Source of the DNA: Sulfitobacter pontiacus
Lineage (GTDB): Bacteria; Pseudomonadota; Alphaproteobacteria; Rhodobacterales; Rhodobacteraceae
Direction: 5' to 3'
Length of the DNA: 64,000 nucleotides
NCBI RefSeq assembly: GCF_040790665.1
Contig: NZ_CP160849.1
Span: 2,195,501 to 2,259,500, forward strand
A program made the position numbers and the translations under genes. The notes beneath the pieces are model-generated. The model had not been told where the DNA came from, made no database searches, and worked only from the letters and a program-made list of their open reading frames with translations. The number at the start of each line of letters is the position of its first letter. The stretch's first letter is position 1. Below, one piece after another: positions 8,146 through 17,309 of this stretch.

Positions 8146-10191
8146 ATGTTCAATAAGATCCTGATCGCCAACCGCGGCGAGATTGCCTGCCGCGTTATCA
8201 AGACCGCCAAGAAGATGGGCATCGAAACCGTCGCCGTCTATTCCGACGCTGATGCGCAGGCGTTGCACGTCCAGATGGCCGATGAGGCGATCCACATCGG
8301 CCCGCCCGCCGCGAACCAGTCGTATATCGTGATCGACAAGATCATGGACGCGATCAAGCAGTCGGGCGCGCAGGCCGTACACCCGGGCTATGGCTTCCTG
8401 TCCGAGAACGCGAAATTCGCCGAGGCGCTCGAGGCCGCTGGTGTCGCCTTTGTCGGCCCCCCTAAGGGCGCGATCGAGAAGATGGGCGACAAGATTACCT
8501 CCAAGAAAATTGCGCAGGAGGCCGGTGTTTCCACGGTCCCCGGCTACATGGGGCTGATCGAAGACGCGGATGAGGCGGTGAAGATCTCGAACGAAATCGG
8601 CTATCCGGTGATGCTGAAGGCCTCTGCCGGTGGCGGCGGCAAGGGGATGCGTATCGCGTGGAACGACGAAGAGGCCCGCGAGGGGTTCCAGTCGTCCAAG
8701 AACGAGGCCGCCAATAGCTTTGGCGATGATCGTATCTTTATCGAGAAATTCGTCACCCAGCCGCGCCACATCGAAATTCAGGTGCTGTGCGACGCCCACG
8801 GCAATGGTATCTATCTGGGCGAACGCGAATGTTCGATCCAGCGCCGCAACCAGAAGGTCGTGGAAGAGGCCCCGTCGCCCTTCCTTGACGAAGCCACCCG
8901 CAAAGCCATGGGCGAGCAATCCGTCGCCTTGGCGCAGGCTGTGGGCTATACCTCTGCCGGTACGGTCGAATTCATCGTGGACGGCGACAAGAACTTCTAC
9001 TTCCTTGAAATGAACACCCGTCTTCAGGTGGAACACCCCGTGACCGAGCTGATCACCGGTGTCGATCTGGTCGAACAGATGATCCGCGTGGCCAATGGCG
9101 AAAAGCTGACCATCACCCAAGACGATGTGAAGCTGACCGGTTGGGCCATCGAAAACCGGCTCTATGCCGAAGATCCGTACCGCGGCTTCCTGCCCTCCAT
9201 CGGGCGTCTGACGCGCTACCGTCCGCCGATGGAGATCGCGGCCGGTCCCTTGCTGACCAACGACAAATGGCAGGGCGATGCGCCAGCGGGCGATACGGCC
9301 GTGCGCAACGATACCGGTGTCTACGAGGGCGGCGAGATCTCGATGTATTACGACCCGATGATCGCCAAGCTGTGTACATGGGCACCGACCCGCGCCGAGG
9401 CGATTGAACGCATGCGCGTGGCGCTGGATAGCTTCGAGGTCGAAGGCATCGGGCACAACCTGCCGTTCCTCTCTGCCGTGATGGATCACCCGATCTTTGT
9501 CGAAGGCAACATGACCACCGCCTTTATCGCCGAACAATACCCCGACGGCTTCGACGGGGTAGAGCTGCCTGACGCAGAACTGCGCCGGATCGCGGCGGCC
9601 ACCGCAGCCATGCACCGCGTCGGAGAGATCCGCCGGACTCGCGTGTCGGGCCGCATGGACAACCACGAACGCAAGGTCGGCACCGCCTGGAACGTCGCGC
9701 TGCAAGGCCAGTCGTTCGATGTGGAAATTCAGGCCGACCCAAAGGGCGCGACGGTGACCTTCGACGACGGCACAGCGTTGCGCGTCGCGGGCGACTGGAC
9801 ACCGGGCGACCAACTGGCCGAGATGACCATCGACGACGCACCGCTGGTGTTCAAGGTCGGCAAAATCTCTGGCGGGTTCCGCGTGCGGGCCCGTGGCGCG
9901 GATATGAAAGTCCATGTGCGCAACCCGCGTCAGGCCGAACTGGCCCGTCTGATGCCCGAGAAACTGCCGCCCGACACATCGAAAATGCTGCTGTGCCCCA
10001 TGCCGGGTCTGGTGGTGAAAATCGATGTAGAGGTCGGCGACGAGGTGCAGGAAGGCCAGAACCTCTGCACCATCGAGGCGATGAAGATGGAGAACATCCT
10101 GCGCGCCGAGAAGAAGGGCAAAGTGTCCAAGGTCAATGCCGCAGCGGGTGACAGCCTCGCTGTGGATGATGTCATCATCGAGTTCGAATAA
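8146..10191 (+). CDS. pccA: Propionyl-CoA carboxylase alpha subunit (biotin carboxylase and BCCP)
   Basis: 681 residues. Biotin carboxylase domain at about 1-446: NRGEIACRVIKTAKKMG at the start, the ATP-grasp loop KASAGGGGKGMR, and the catalytic LEMNTRLQVEHPVTE. A linker domain follows, and the C-terminus is a biotinyl domain with AMKM; the biotin-accepting lysine is residue 647, 34 residues from the end, the usual distance. It carboxylates its own biotin with ATP and bicarbonate for transfer by PccB. AAGGGA lies 8 bases before the ATG. No TTTGCAAA box is seen directly upstream, unlike pccB. Confidence 0.97.
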   Translation: MFNKILIANRGEIACRVIKTAKKMGIETVAVYSDADAQALHVQMADEAIHIGPPAANQSYIVIDKIMDAIKQSGAQAVHPGYGFLSENAKFAEALEAAGVAFVGPPKGAIEKMGDKITSKKIAQEAGVSTVPGYMGLIEDADEAVKISNEIGYPVMLKASAGGGGKGMRIAWNDEEAREGFQSSKNEAANSFGDDRIFIEKFVTQPRHIEIQVLCDAHGNGIYLGERECSIQRRNQKVVEEAPSPFLDEATRKAMGEQSVALAQAVGYTSAGTVEFIVDGDKNFYFLEMNTRLQVEHPVTELITGVDLVEQMIRVANGEKLTITQDDVKLTGWAIENRLYAEDPYRGFLPSIGRLTRYRPPMEIAAGPLLTNDKWQGDAPAGDTAVRNDTGVYEGGEISMYYDPMIAKLCTWAPTRAEAIERMRVALDSFEVEGIGHNLPFLSAVMDHPIFVEGNMTTAFIAEQYPDGFDGVELPDAELRRIAAATAAMHRVGEIRRTRVSGRMDNHERKVGTAWNVALQGQSFDVEIQADPKGATVTFDDGTALRVAGDWTPGDQLAEMTIDDAPLVFKVGKISGGFRVRARGADMKVHVRNPRQAELARLMPEKLPPDTSKMLLCPMPGLVVKIDVEVGDEVQEGQNLCTIEAMKMENILRAEKKGKVSKVNAAAGDSLAVDDVIIEFE

Positions 10192-10285
10192 GCGCCATGC
10201 CAGCCGTTGCCATCATGGGATACAACACGGCGCTGCGGGGGATCCCTTCGCAGCACCGGCCCATATTGCAGCGGCTGCCGGCTGT

Positions 10286-10747
10286 TCAGTCGAAGATTTT
10301 ACCTGACTTTTCCTTGGCTTCGCGAATTTCGCGTTGCCGGATGGTCATTTTGTCGATGCTGCGGGTGATCTCGCGCACATCCCAGGGGCGGGGCTTGCGC
10401 AGCTTGATCCCGCCGTCTTTGCCCACCAGCACCAACATGAACCCGCGCGGCCGCATCCGCAGCCGCAACGGGCTGCGCGCGCCCGGATCGGTATCGGTCA
10501 GGACAATCACGTCACGTTCGATCAGGTCTTCGGGCTGCTCGCGCAAAAGCTCCATCTGGGATTGGAAGGCGGGGTCATCCTCGCTGTCCGCAAAGACCAG
10601 AACCGGTCTTTTTTTCCAGTGGAATTCACTCAAATCTTCCATATCTGCAGGCAGGAACAAGGTGGGAACCTCGGGGTCCGTGGCCGTTTGCGCCCCCGCC
10701 GAGACCGCAAACAATCCTGCAAAAACAAGGGCTATCACTGGTTTCAT
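10286..10747 (-). CDS. Exported DUF4174 protein
   Basis: 153 residues starting with a signal peptide (KPVIALVFAGLFAVSAGAQ). The mature domain looks thioredoxin-fold-like: HWKKRPVLVFADSEDDPAF, a loop, then RDVIVLTDTDP and GFMLVLVGKDGGIKLRKP, which is the pattern of DUF4174 proteins. No CxxC is present, so it is not a disulfide oxidoreductase in the usual sense. AGGAG lies 6 bases before the ATG at 10747. It is convergent with pccA and divergent from the sulfotransferase-like gene. Confidence 0.75.
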   Translation of the reverse strand: MKPVIALVFAGLFAVSAGAQTATDPEVPTLFLPADMEDLSEFHWKKRPVLVFADSEDDPAFQSQMELLREQPEDLIERDVIVLTDTDPGARSPLRLRMRPRGFMLVLVGKDGGIKLRKPRPWDVREITRSIDKMTIRQREIREAKEKSGKIFD

Positions 10748-10915
10748 TTTGTCTCCTGTCCGTACAGATATAAGCTTGCGCGACGCAATTGCGATGCACA
10801 ACCGGACATCTGCGCATATTAAGCACTCTGCAACAGGTTTGCGGGCATGACTGTGGCTCAAACTCTTAGTGGGCCACAGTGGCTGGCCCCCGTTCAAGGA
10901 TTGGGCAAGCAGATC

Positions 10916-11845
10916 ATGGATATTCTTCTTCACGTCGGTGCACACCGTACAGGAACCACCAGTTTTCAACGCTATCTGGCGGATCACGCCGACCCCATTG
11001 CGGCGCAGGGCACCTGCGTCTGGGGGCCGCGCCAGACCCGTGGCGGGCTGTTTGCGGGGCTGTTTCCGGCGTCGGGAATGCTGGCCTCGGGGCCGAATTT
11101 GGTAAACGGGCGCGTGTCGCTGCTGATGGGCAAGGCGCGGGACCTCGGGGCGGATCAACTGCTGATCTCGGACGAGAATATGATCGGCTCGGCGCGCCAT
11201 TCGGTGCGCAGCGGGCGGCTGTTTCCTGCCATCGGCGAACGTATGGCGCGGTTCGGGGCCAGCTTTGGCGGGCGCGTGACGCAGGTGGTGCTGACCATCC
11301 GGCAGACGGACCATTGGTGGGCCTCTGCGCTGGCCTATACCGTGGGGCGCGGGCATCCCGTACCGGATGCCGACCAGATTGACCGTATCGCTCATGACCG
11401 GCGCGGCTGGCGCGATGTCATCACCGATCTTGCCTGCGCCTTGCCCGAGGCGAAGATCAGCATCGCCCGCTATGACGATTACGCTGGCCGCCCCGATGCG
11501 CTGTTTACGCAGCTCACCGGTCGTGCTGCCCCCGCCACCACCCAAGGCTATTGGCTGAACCGCCGCCCGGACGAGGCGAGCCTGCGTGCGCAGATGGGCC
11601 CTGCCGCGGCAGGGCTGCGCAGCGACGGGCTGGGCAACTGGCACCCCTTTAGCGACGCGCAGGCCGCGGCCTTGCGTGAAACCTATGCGGACGATCTGTT
11701 CTGGCTGACAGCCGGTGCGGATGGTCTTGCCACCCTGACAGAGACATCAACCGCCCCAAGAGCCGGCACAAGCTGGCCAGACGGCGATAGAAGAAAAGGA
11801 CACCACCATGACAGCGGACAAAGAAAACTGGCGCAATCTGGCTGA
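10916..11845 (+). CDS. Sulfotransferase-like P-loop protein
   Basis: 309 residues from the ATG at 10916. The start, [18 protein letters not shown], matches the PAPS-binding 5' loop of sulfotransferases (HVGxxKTGTTSLQ form), and [18 protein letters not shown] resembles the 3'-phosphate-binding region. Overall similarity to characterised enzymes looks low, so it may sulfate a polysaccharide or be a divergent member. Its 3' end overlaps mcm by 38 bases in another frame, which suggests co-transcription. An in-frame start at 10847 is possible but would add 23 residues with no recognisable role. Confidence 0.6.
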   Translation: MDILLHVGAHRTGTTSFQRYLADHADPIAAQGTCVWGPRQTRGGLFAGLFPASGMLASGPNLVNGRVSLLMGKARDLGADQLLISDENMIGSARHSVRSGRLFPAIGERMARFGASFGGRVTQVVLTIRQTDHWWASALAYTVGRGHPVPDADQIDRIAHDRRGWRDVITDLACALPEAKISIARYDDYAGRPDALFTQLTGRAAPATTQGYWLNRRPDEASLRAQMGPAAAGLRSDGLGNWHPFSDAQAAALRETYADDLFWLTAGADGLATLTETSTAPRAGTSWPDGDRRKGHHHDSGQRKLAQSG

Positions 11846-13937
11846 GGCGGAACTGCGCGGGCGTAGCCTCGATGACCTGACGTGGCACACGCTGGAAGGC
11901 ATTGATGTCAAACCGCTTTATACCGCGGAAGACACCGAAGGGCTGGACCATCTGGGCGGCATCCCCGGCGAGGCACCCTTTACCCGCGGGGTGAAGGCGA
12001 CCATGTACGCCGGCCGCCCGTGGACGATCCGCCAATATGCGGGTTTCTCTACGGCAGAGGAATCGAACGCCTTTTACCGCCGCGCCCTTGCGGCGGGGCA
12101 GCAGGGGGTGTCGGTGGCCTTCGATCTGGCCACCCACCGCGGCTATGACAGCGACCACCCCCGTGTCGAGGGCGACGTGGGCAAGGCGGGCGTGGCCATC
12201 GACAGCGTCGAGGATATGAAGATCCTGTTCGACGGCATCCCGCTCGACAAAGTATCGGTCTCCATGACGATGAACGGCGCGGTGATCCCGATCCTGGCGA
12301 ATTTCATCGTCGCGGGCGAAGAGCAGGGGCATGATAAATCCGTGCTCTCGGGCACCATTCAGAACGACATTCTGAAAGAGTTCATGGTCCGCAACACCTA
12401 TATCTATCCGCCCGAGCCCTCGATGCGGATCATCGGGGATATCATCGAATATACCTCGGACCACATGCCGAAATTCAACTCCATCTCGATCTCGGGCTAC
12501 CACATGCAAGAGGCGGGGGCGAACCTTGTGCAGGAACTGGCCTTTACCCTTGCCGATGGCCGCGAATATGTGCGCACGGCGATTGCGGCGGGCATGGATG
12601 TGGACCGGTTTGCACCCCGGCTGAGCTTCTTCTTCTGCATCGGCATGAACTTCTTTATGGAGGCCGCGAAACTGCGCGCGGCGCGCCTGCTGTGGTCGCG
12701 GATCATGGATGAATTCAAACCGAAGAACCCCAAATCCTCGATGCTGCGGACCCACTGCCAGACCTCCGGCGTGAGCCTTCAGGAACAAGACCCCTATAAC
12801 AACGTGATCCGCACCGCCTACGAGGCGATGAGCGCGGTTCTGGGCGGCACGCAGTCGCTGCACACCAATGCCCTGGACGAGGCGATTGCCCTGCCCACCG
12901 ATTTCTCCTCGCGCATTGCGCGCAACACGCAGTTGATCCTGCAGGAAGAAACCGGCGTCACCAATGTCGTCGACCCGCTGGCCGGCAGCTACTATGTCGA
13001 GAAGCTGACCGCCGATCTGGCAGACGCCGCATGGAAGCTGATCGAAGAGGTGGAAGAGCTGGGCGGGATGACCAAGGCCGTCGCCTCCGGCATGCCGAAA
13101 CTGCGCATCGAAGAGGCCGCCGCCACGCGTCAGGCCAAGATCGACCGCGGCACCGAGGTGATCGTCGGGGTCAACAAATACCGCCGCGAGGTCGAGGACG
13201 TTATCGACATTCTGGATGTCGATAACGTCAAGGTGCGCGACAGCCAGATCAAGCGTCTCGAAGCGATCCGTAGCGCGCGTGACGAAGACGCCTGCAAAGC
13301 CGCTCTGGCCGAGCTGACCCGCCGCGCCGCAGAGGGCGGAAACCTGTTGGAAGGGGCGGTCGAAGCCGCCCGCGCCCGCGCCACCGTAGGGGAGATCAGC
13401 ATGGCGATGGAAGAAAAATTCGGACGTCACCGCGCCGAGGTCAAGACATTGGCCGGCGTCTATGGCGCGGCCTATGAGGGCGACAGCGGCTTTGCGGAAA
13501 TCCAGAAATCGGTCGAGGATTTCGCCGAAGCCGAAGGCCGCCGTCCGCGTATGCTGGTGGTCAAGATGGGTCAGGACGGGCACGACCGCGGGGCCAAGGT
13601 CATTGCGACCGCCTTTGCCGATATCGGGTTTGACGTGGATGTGGGGCCGCTGTTCCAGACCCCCGCCGAGGCCGCGCAGGATGCCGTGGACAACGACGTG
13701 CATGTCATCGGCATCTCGTCCCAGGCGGCGGGTCACAAAACGCTCGCCCCGCAGTTGATCAAGGCGCTGAAGGATCAGGGGGCCGAGGATATTCTGGTCA
13801 TCTGCGGCGGGGTCATTCCGCAGCAGGATTACAAGTTCCTCAAGGATGCGGGGGTCAAGGCGATCTTCGGGCCGGGGACCAATATCCCCAATGCCGCGCA
13901 GGATATCCTGAAACTGATCCGTGCCGCACGCAGCTAA
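11808..13937 (+). CDS. mcm: Methylmalonyl-CoA mutase
   Basis: 709 residues. The N-terminal catalytic barrel covers about 1-560 ([20 protein letters not shown] is the substrate-tunnel region, [10 protein letters not shown] and [12 protein letters not shown] are core motifs). The C-terminal B12-binding domain has DGHDRG near residues 589-594, with the His that ligates cobalt. It isomerises (R)-methylmalonyl-CoA to succinyl-CoA and completes the propionyl-CoA pathway begun by PccA and PccB. The protein is a single-chain mutase of the usual bacterial length. No epimerase gene is obvious beside it; the VOC protein at 14007 is a candidate only by fold. Confidence 0.97.
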   Translation: MTADKENWRNLAEAELRGRSLDDLTWHTLEGIDVKPLYTAEDTEGLDHLGGIPGEAPFTRGVKATMYAGRPWTIRQYAGFSTAEESNAFYRRALAAGQQGVSVAFDLATHRGYDSDHPRVEGDVGKAGVAIDSVEDMKILFDGIPLDKVSVSMTMNGAVIPILANFIVAGEEQGHDKSVLSGTIQNDILKEFMVRNTYIYPPEPSMRIIGDIIEYTSDHMPKFNSISISGYHMQEAGANLVQELAFTLADGREYVRTAIAAGMDVDRFAPRLSFFFCIGMNFFMEAAKLRAARLLWSRIMDEFKPKNPKSSMLRTHCQTSGVSLQEQDPYNNVIRTAYEAMSAVLGGTQSLHTNALDEAIALPTDFSSRIARNTQLILQEETGVTNVVDPLAGSYYVEKLTADLADAAWKLIEEVEELGGMTKAVASGMPKLRIEEAAATRQAKIDRGTEVIVGVNKYRREVEDVIDILDVDNVKVRDSQIKRLEAIRSARDEDACKAALAELTRRAAEGGNLLEGAVEAARARATVGEISMAMEEKFGRHRAEVKTLAGVYGAAYEGDSGFAEIQKSVEDFAEAEGRRPRMLVVKMGQDGHDRGAKVIATAFADIGFDVDVGPLFQTPAEAAQDAVDNDVHVIGISSQAAGHKTLAPQLIKALKDQGAEDILVICGGVIPQQDYKFLKDAGVKAIFGPGTNIPNAAQDILKLIRAARS

Positions 13938-13945
13938 ACGGGCGC

Positions 13946-13966
13946 GAGGGGGCTGTCTGCCCCCTC
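13946..13966 (+). terminator. Hairpin after mcm
   Basis: GAGGGGGC at 13946-13953 pairs with GCCCCCTC at 13959-13966 around TGTCT. No T-run follows; an intergenic repeat copy begins 6 bases on. Confidence 0.5.
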
Positions 13967-13971
13967 ACACT

Positions 13972-13999
13972 CCCCCGAGGATTTGAACCATCTGGAAGC
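13972..13999. repeat. Roseobacter-type intergenic repeat, divergent copy
   Basis: CCCCGAGGATTTGAACCA followed by TCTGGAAGCA aligns with the copies at 19029, 23161 and 63527 (consensus near GCCTYCGGCGRGRRTTT, about 6 variable bases, then RAAGC). This copy lacks the left end. Confidence 0.45.
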
Positions 14000-14006
14000 A
14001 GGACCA

Positions 14007-14621
14007 ATGATTGAACTGGACCATCTTGCCGTCGCGGGCGAGAGCCTGAAAGCCGCCTCTGACCTGGCCGCGCAGGTGCTTGGGGTGCCGTTGCAACCGG
14101 GCGGAGCACATGCGGTGTTTGGCACGCATAACCATCTGCTGGGGCTTGCGGATGCGCTGTATCTGGAGGCGATTGCCGTCGACCCCGACGCGCCTGCGCC
14201 TGCCTATGCGCGTTGGTTTGATCTGGACCGGTTCAACGGACCGGCGCGGCTGTCCAACTGGATTTGCCGCTGCGATGATCTTGAGGCGACGCTGGAAGCC
14301 TTGCCCGAAGGTTATGGCGCGCCGGTGGCGTTGCAGCGCGGGGATCTGCGCTGGCGTATGGCGGTGCCGAAAACCGGTATGCTGCCCTATGACAATTGCG
14401 CCCCTGCCTTGATGCAATGGGAAGGGGAGGCCCATCCGACCCAGCGGCTTGATGCCTCTGGCTGTCGTTTGGTGACATTGACGGTCCAGCATCCGCAGGC
14501 CGAGGCATTGGCGGCAACGCTTGCCCCGATCCTCACCGATGCGCGCGTCGTGTTCGAGGTCGGGACACCGGTGCTGTCTGCCCGTTTTGACACGCCCGCG
14601 GGCCGTGCTGTGCTGGCGTGA
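14007..14621 (+). CDS. VOC-superfamily (glyoxalase-like) protein
   Basis: 204 residues from the ATG at 14007, with AGGA just upstream. It starts IELDHLAVAGESLKAASDL, the glyoxalase-like domain pattern, with the second repeat around residues 120-180. The metal-ligand His near the start (LDHLAV) is present. Its neighbour mcm invites the idea of methylmalonyl-CoA epimerase, but the sequence looks like the single-chain glyoxalase-like domain family rather than epimerase, so no reaction is assigned. Its stop overlaps the start of the GNAT gene (GTGA). Confidence 0.7.
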   Translation: MIELDHLAVAGESLKAASDLAAQVLGVPLQPGGAHAVFGTHNHLLGLADALYLEAIAVDPDAPAPAYARWFDLDRFNGPARLSNWICRCDDLEATLEALPEGYGAPVALQRGDLRWRMAVPKTGMLPYDNCAPALMQWEGEAHPTQRLDASGCRLVTLTVQHPQAEALAATLAPILTDARVVFEVGTPVLSARFDTPAGRAVLA

Positions 14622-15103
14622 TCATCCGGCCAGCAAAGGGCAGCGACGCCGCGGCCGTGGCGGCCCTGTGGAATGTGATGATCACGCAAACGCTGTTCAC
14701 CTTCACGTCGCAGCCCAAGACCGGTGCAGAGGTCGCGGCGCTGATCGCCGGTCGCGCGGGGCAGTTCTGGGTGGCCGACGCGGAGGGTGTCGCCGGTTTC
14801 ATCACCTACGGGGCTTTTCGCAGCGGGGTGGGGTATCGCGATGCGGTGGAGCATTCGATCGTGCTTGATGCCGCTGCACAGGGCGCGGGTGCCGGCCGTG
14901 CCTTGATGCAAACTGCCTGTGATGCGGCCGTCGCACAGGGGCGGCGCGTCATGGTGGCGGCGATCAGCGGGGCCAATCCGGGTGCCATCGGCTTTCATGC
15001 GGCACTCGGGTTTGACCACGTGGGCAGGATGCCGCGCATCGGGCAGAAGAACGGGCAGCAGCTTGACCTAATTTTGATGCAGAAAATGCTGACGCCCCGC
15101 TGA
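14618..15103 (+). CDS. GNAT-family N-acetyltransferase
   Basis: 161 residues from a GTG that overlaps the previous stop by 4 bases. The start IIRPAKGSDAAAVAALWNVM and the acetyl-CoA loop AAQGAGAGRALMQ are typical of GNAT enzymes of the phosphinothricin/antibiotic acetyltransferase type, as is IGFHAALGFDHVGRM near the end. It acetylates an amine or amino acid that the sequence does not reveal. Confidence 0.85.
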   Translation: MIIRPAKGSDAAAVAALWNVMITQTLFTFTSQPKTGAEVAALIAGRAGQFWVADAEGVAGFITYGAFRSGVGYRDAVEHSIVLDAAAQGAGAGRALMQTACDAAVAQGRRVMVAAISGANPGAIGFHAALGFDHVGRMPRIGQKNGQQLDLILMQKMLTPR

Positions 15104-15135
15104 CTTCCCCGGCGCTGCCCCGTATGGTGGGCGTC

Positions 15136-15816
15136 ATGTCTATTTGGTCTCGCATCACCGAAGCTTTGTCAGCGCTCACCGCCGGTGAGGGGCTGTCGGC
15201 TGTTTTCGACCGTCTGCGCACCCCGCCAGAGCGGTCGGTGGCCTTTACCATTGCGGTGATCGCGCTTGGGGCCAAGATGGCCAAGGCCGACGGGCAGGTG
15301 ACCCGCGACGAGGTTACCGCCTTTCGCGAAGTGTTCCAGATTGCCGAGGCCGACCAGCAGGGGGCGGCGCGGGTGTTCAATCTGGCACGGCACGATGTGG
15401 CCGGGTTCGAGGATTACGCCGCGCGCATTGCGCAGATGTTCGCGGACCAGCCCGAGACGTTGCATGACCTGATCGAAGGGTTGTTCCACATTGCCATGGC
15501 CGATGGCATGTACCACCCGAACGAGGATGCGTTTCTGGTGCGGGTGGCGCAGATCTTCGCGATGGATGACAGCGATTTTGCCTCGCTTCGGGCGCGGTTC
15601 GTGCCCGATACCTCGCCGCTGCCCCATGCGGTTCTGGGCATTCCGCCCGATGCCTCGCTTGAAGAGGGGCGCGCGGCGTGGCGCAAGCTGGTGCGGGCCA
15701 ATCACCCCGACGCTCTGGTCGCCCGCGGCCTGCCGCAAGAGGCCATCGCCATGGCCGAAAAACGCATGATCGACATCAACCGCGCGTGGGAGACCTGGTC
15801 AGGCAAGGCGCAGTAA
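15136..15816 (+). CDS. DjlA-like protein: TerB domain plus C-terminal J-domain
   Basis: 226 residues. A TerB-like helical domain spans about residues 30-150 (ALGAKMAKADGQVTRDEV and HIAMADGMYHPNEDAFL are its two acidic metal-binding repeats). The C-terminal 65 residues form a J-domain with the required HPD in VRANHPDALVA, so it should stimulate DnaK. Unlike E. coli DjlA no N-terminal membrane anchor is seen. The ATG at 15136 is chosen for the MSIWSRI start; one at 15124 is possible. Its stop overlaps the next ATG (TAATG). Confidence 0.85.
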   Translation: MSIWSRITEALSALTAGEGLSAVFDRLRTPPERSVAFTIAVIALGAKMAKADGQVTRDEVTAFREVFQIAEADQQGAARVFNLARHDVAGFEDYAARIAQMFADQPETLHDLIEGLFHIAMADGMYHPNEDAFLVRVAQIFAMDDSDFASLRARFVPDTSPLPHAVLGIPPDASLEEGRAAWRKLVRANHPDALVARGLPQEAIAMAEKRMIDINRAWETWSGKAQ

Positions 15817-16841
15817 TGCGGATCGCGACCTATAACGTTGAATGGTTCACGGGTCTGTTCGACGATGAGGATCAACTGTTGCTGGATGACGGCTGGTCGG
15901 CGCGCCACAATATCACCCGTGCGCAGCAGGCGCAGGCTTTAGGCACTGTGTTTCGCGCGATGGATGCCGATGCTGTGATGGTGATCGAGGCCCCTGACCA
16001 AAGCCGAAAACGCGGCACGGTGGCCGCATTGGAACGCTTTGCCGCGCATTTTGATCTGCGCACGCGGAAGGCGCTGATCGGCTTTGCCAATGACACGCAG
16101 CAGGAAATCGCGCTGTTGTTCGATCCCGACCGGCTGTCGGCCACCCATGCGCCCGGTGGTTCGGTCGGGCAGGGGGATGCGCCGCGCTTTGACGGGACGT
16201 TGGACATTGATCTGGATATCGACGCGCGCGAGGATCATGTCGTCTTTTCCAAACCGCCACTCGAGCTGGATATCGTTACCCGCGAAGGGGTGGCGTTTCA
16301 CATGATCGGCGCGCATCTGAAATCCAAGGCCCCCCATGGGGCCAAGACGCCGCAGGATGCGCTGCGCATCGGCATCGCCAACCGGCGCAAGCAGTTGGCA
16401 CAGGCGATCTGGCTGCGTCGGCGGATCGATGCGCGGCTGGACGATGACACGCCGCTGATGGTCTTGGGCGATCTGAACGACGGGCCGGGCCTGGACAGTT
16501 TCGAGGATCTTTTTGGGCGGTCCTCGGTCGAGATTGTGATGGGCCACCGGCAAGATCGCGCGCTCGTCGATCCCCATGCGATCCGCGCCTTGGGCCAGCG
16601 GATCGGGGCGATGCCCACCACGTCACGCTTCTGGATCGCGCCCGAAAAACGTTATCTGCAGGCGCTGCTGGATTACATCATGATCAGCCCGGCCCTGACC
16701 GCGTATCGGCCGCACTGGCGCATTTGGCACCCGTTGGACGATCCGGAATGCTGGGGGGATGCCGCCTTGCGCGACGCCTTGATCACGGCGTCGGATCACT
16801 TTCCGGTGACGATTGATCTGGACCTGTCGACGCGCCTTTAA
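15816..16841 (+). CDS. Endonuclease/exonuclease/phosphatase-family hydrolase
   Basis: 341 residues starting at the ATG inside the TAATG overlap with the DjlA-like gene. Core motifs of the family are visible: RIATYNVEWF near the start (Asn), VMVIEAPD (Glu), MVLGDLNDGPG (catalytic Asp and Asn), and ASDHFPVTIDL near the end (Asp-His pair). No signal peptide, so it acts in the cytoplasm. Substrate could be nucleic acid, a phosphoester or a lipid; the sequence does not decide. Confidence 0.85.
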   Translation: MRIATYNVEWFTGLFDDEDQLLLDDGWSARHNITRAQQAQALGTVFRAMDADAVMVIEAPDQSRKRGTVAALERFAAHFDLRTRKALIGFANDTQQEIALLFDPDRLSATHAPGGSVGQGDAPRFDGTLDIDLDIDAREDHVVFSKPPLELDIVTREGVAFHMIGAHLKSKAPHGAKTPQDALRIGIANRRKQLAQAIWLRRRIDARLDDDTPLMVLGDLNDGPGLDSFEDLFGRSSVEIVMGHRQDRALVDPHAIRALGQRIGAMPTTSRFWIAPEKRYLQALLDYIMISPALTAYRPHWRIWHPLDDPECWGDAALRDALITASDHFPVTIDLDLSTRL

Positions 16842-16883
16842 TCCCGCTTTCATCACAAGATGAAATAGGGCAGTCTTCGCCGC

Positions 16884-17303
16884 ATGAGACAGTTTCTTTT
16901 GACCACCACCCTGATCTGCCTGTCCAGTGTCGCCGTGGCACAAGAGCAGGAAAACGACGGCTCCGGCTTTTCCTTGATGGAACGCGGGGCGCGGGATTTC
17001 TTTGACGGTATGAAGAAAGAGATGGCCCCCGCGCTGGAAGGGCTGGGCGAGTGGGGGCGCAAGGCCAGCCCCGCGCTGCGGAATTTCATCTCCGAGATGG
17101 GGCCCGCCTTTACCGATCTGCTGGAAGAGGTCGAGGATTGGAGCGTCTATGAGCCGCCCCAAAAGATGCCCAATGGCGATATCGTGATCCGCCGCAAGCC
17201 AGACCCCGCGCCGGAAGATGACATGCCCGAAGACAAGACACCCGAGAAAACGCCGCCCCCGCCCGCGATCTATCTGGACGAGGTGCCGCAGATCGACCTG
17301 TAA
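16884..17303 (+). CDS. Exported acidic/proline-rich protein of unknown function
   Basis: 139 residues with a signal peptide (RQFLLTTTLICLSSVAVAQ). The mature part begins with an amphipathic helical region (MERGARDFFDGMKKEM) and ends in a charged, proline-rich tail (DPAPEDDMPEDKTPEK, then PPPP). Homologues in roseobacters are often wrongly called AAA ATPase; there is no Walker motif here. Function unknown. It is convergent with ppx. Confidence 0.7.
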   Translation: MRQFLLTTTLICLSSVAVAQEQENDGSGFSLMERGARDFFDGMKKEMAPALEGLGEWGRKASPALRNFISEMGPAFTDLLEEVEDWSVYEPPQKMPNGDIVIRRKPDPAPEDDMPEDKTPEKTPPPPAIYLDEVPQIDL

Positions 17304-17309
17304 GACAGG

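Noticed and set aside
8089-9915. Long open frame antisense to pccA
   Set aside because: GC-driven shadow of pccA with low-complexity composition.
11649-13736. Long open frame antisense to mcm
   Set aside because: It mirrors a certain coding gene in high-GC DNA, its translation is rich in Arg, Gly and His with no domain, and no start signal is seen.
14007-14621. VOC protein as methylmalonyl-CoA epimerase
   Set aside because: Its position after mcm is suggestive, but the sequence looks like the glyoxalase-like domain family and lacks the epimerase pattern I expect.
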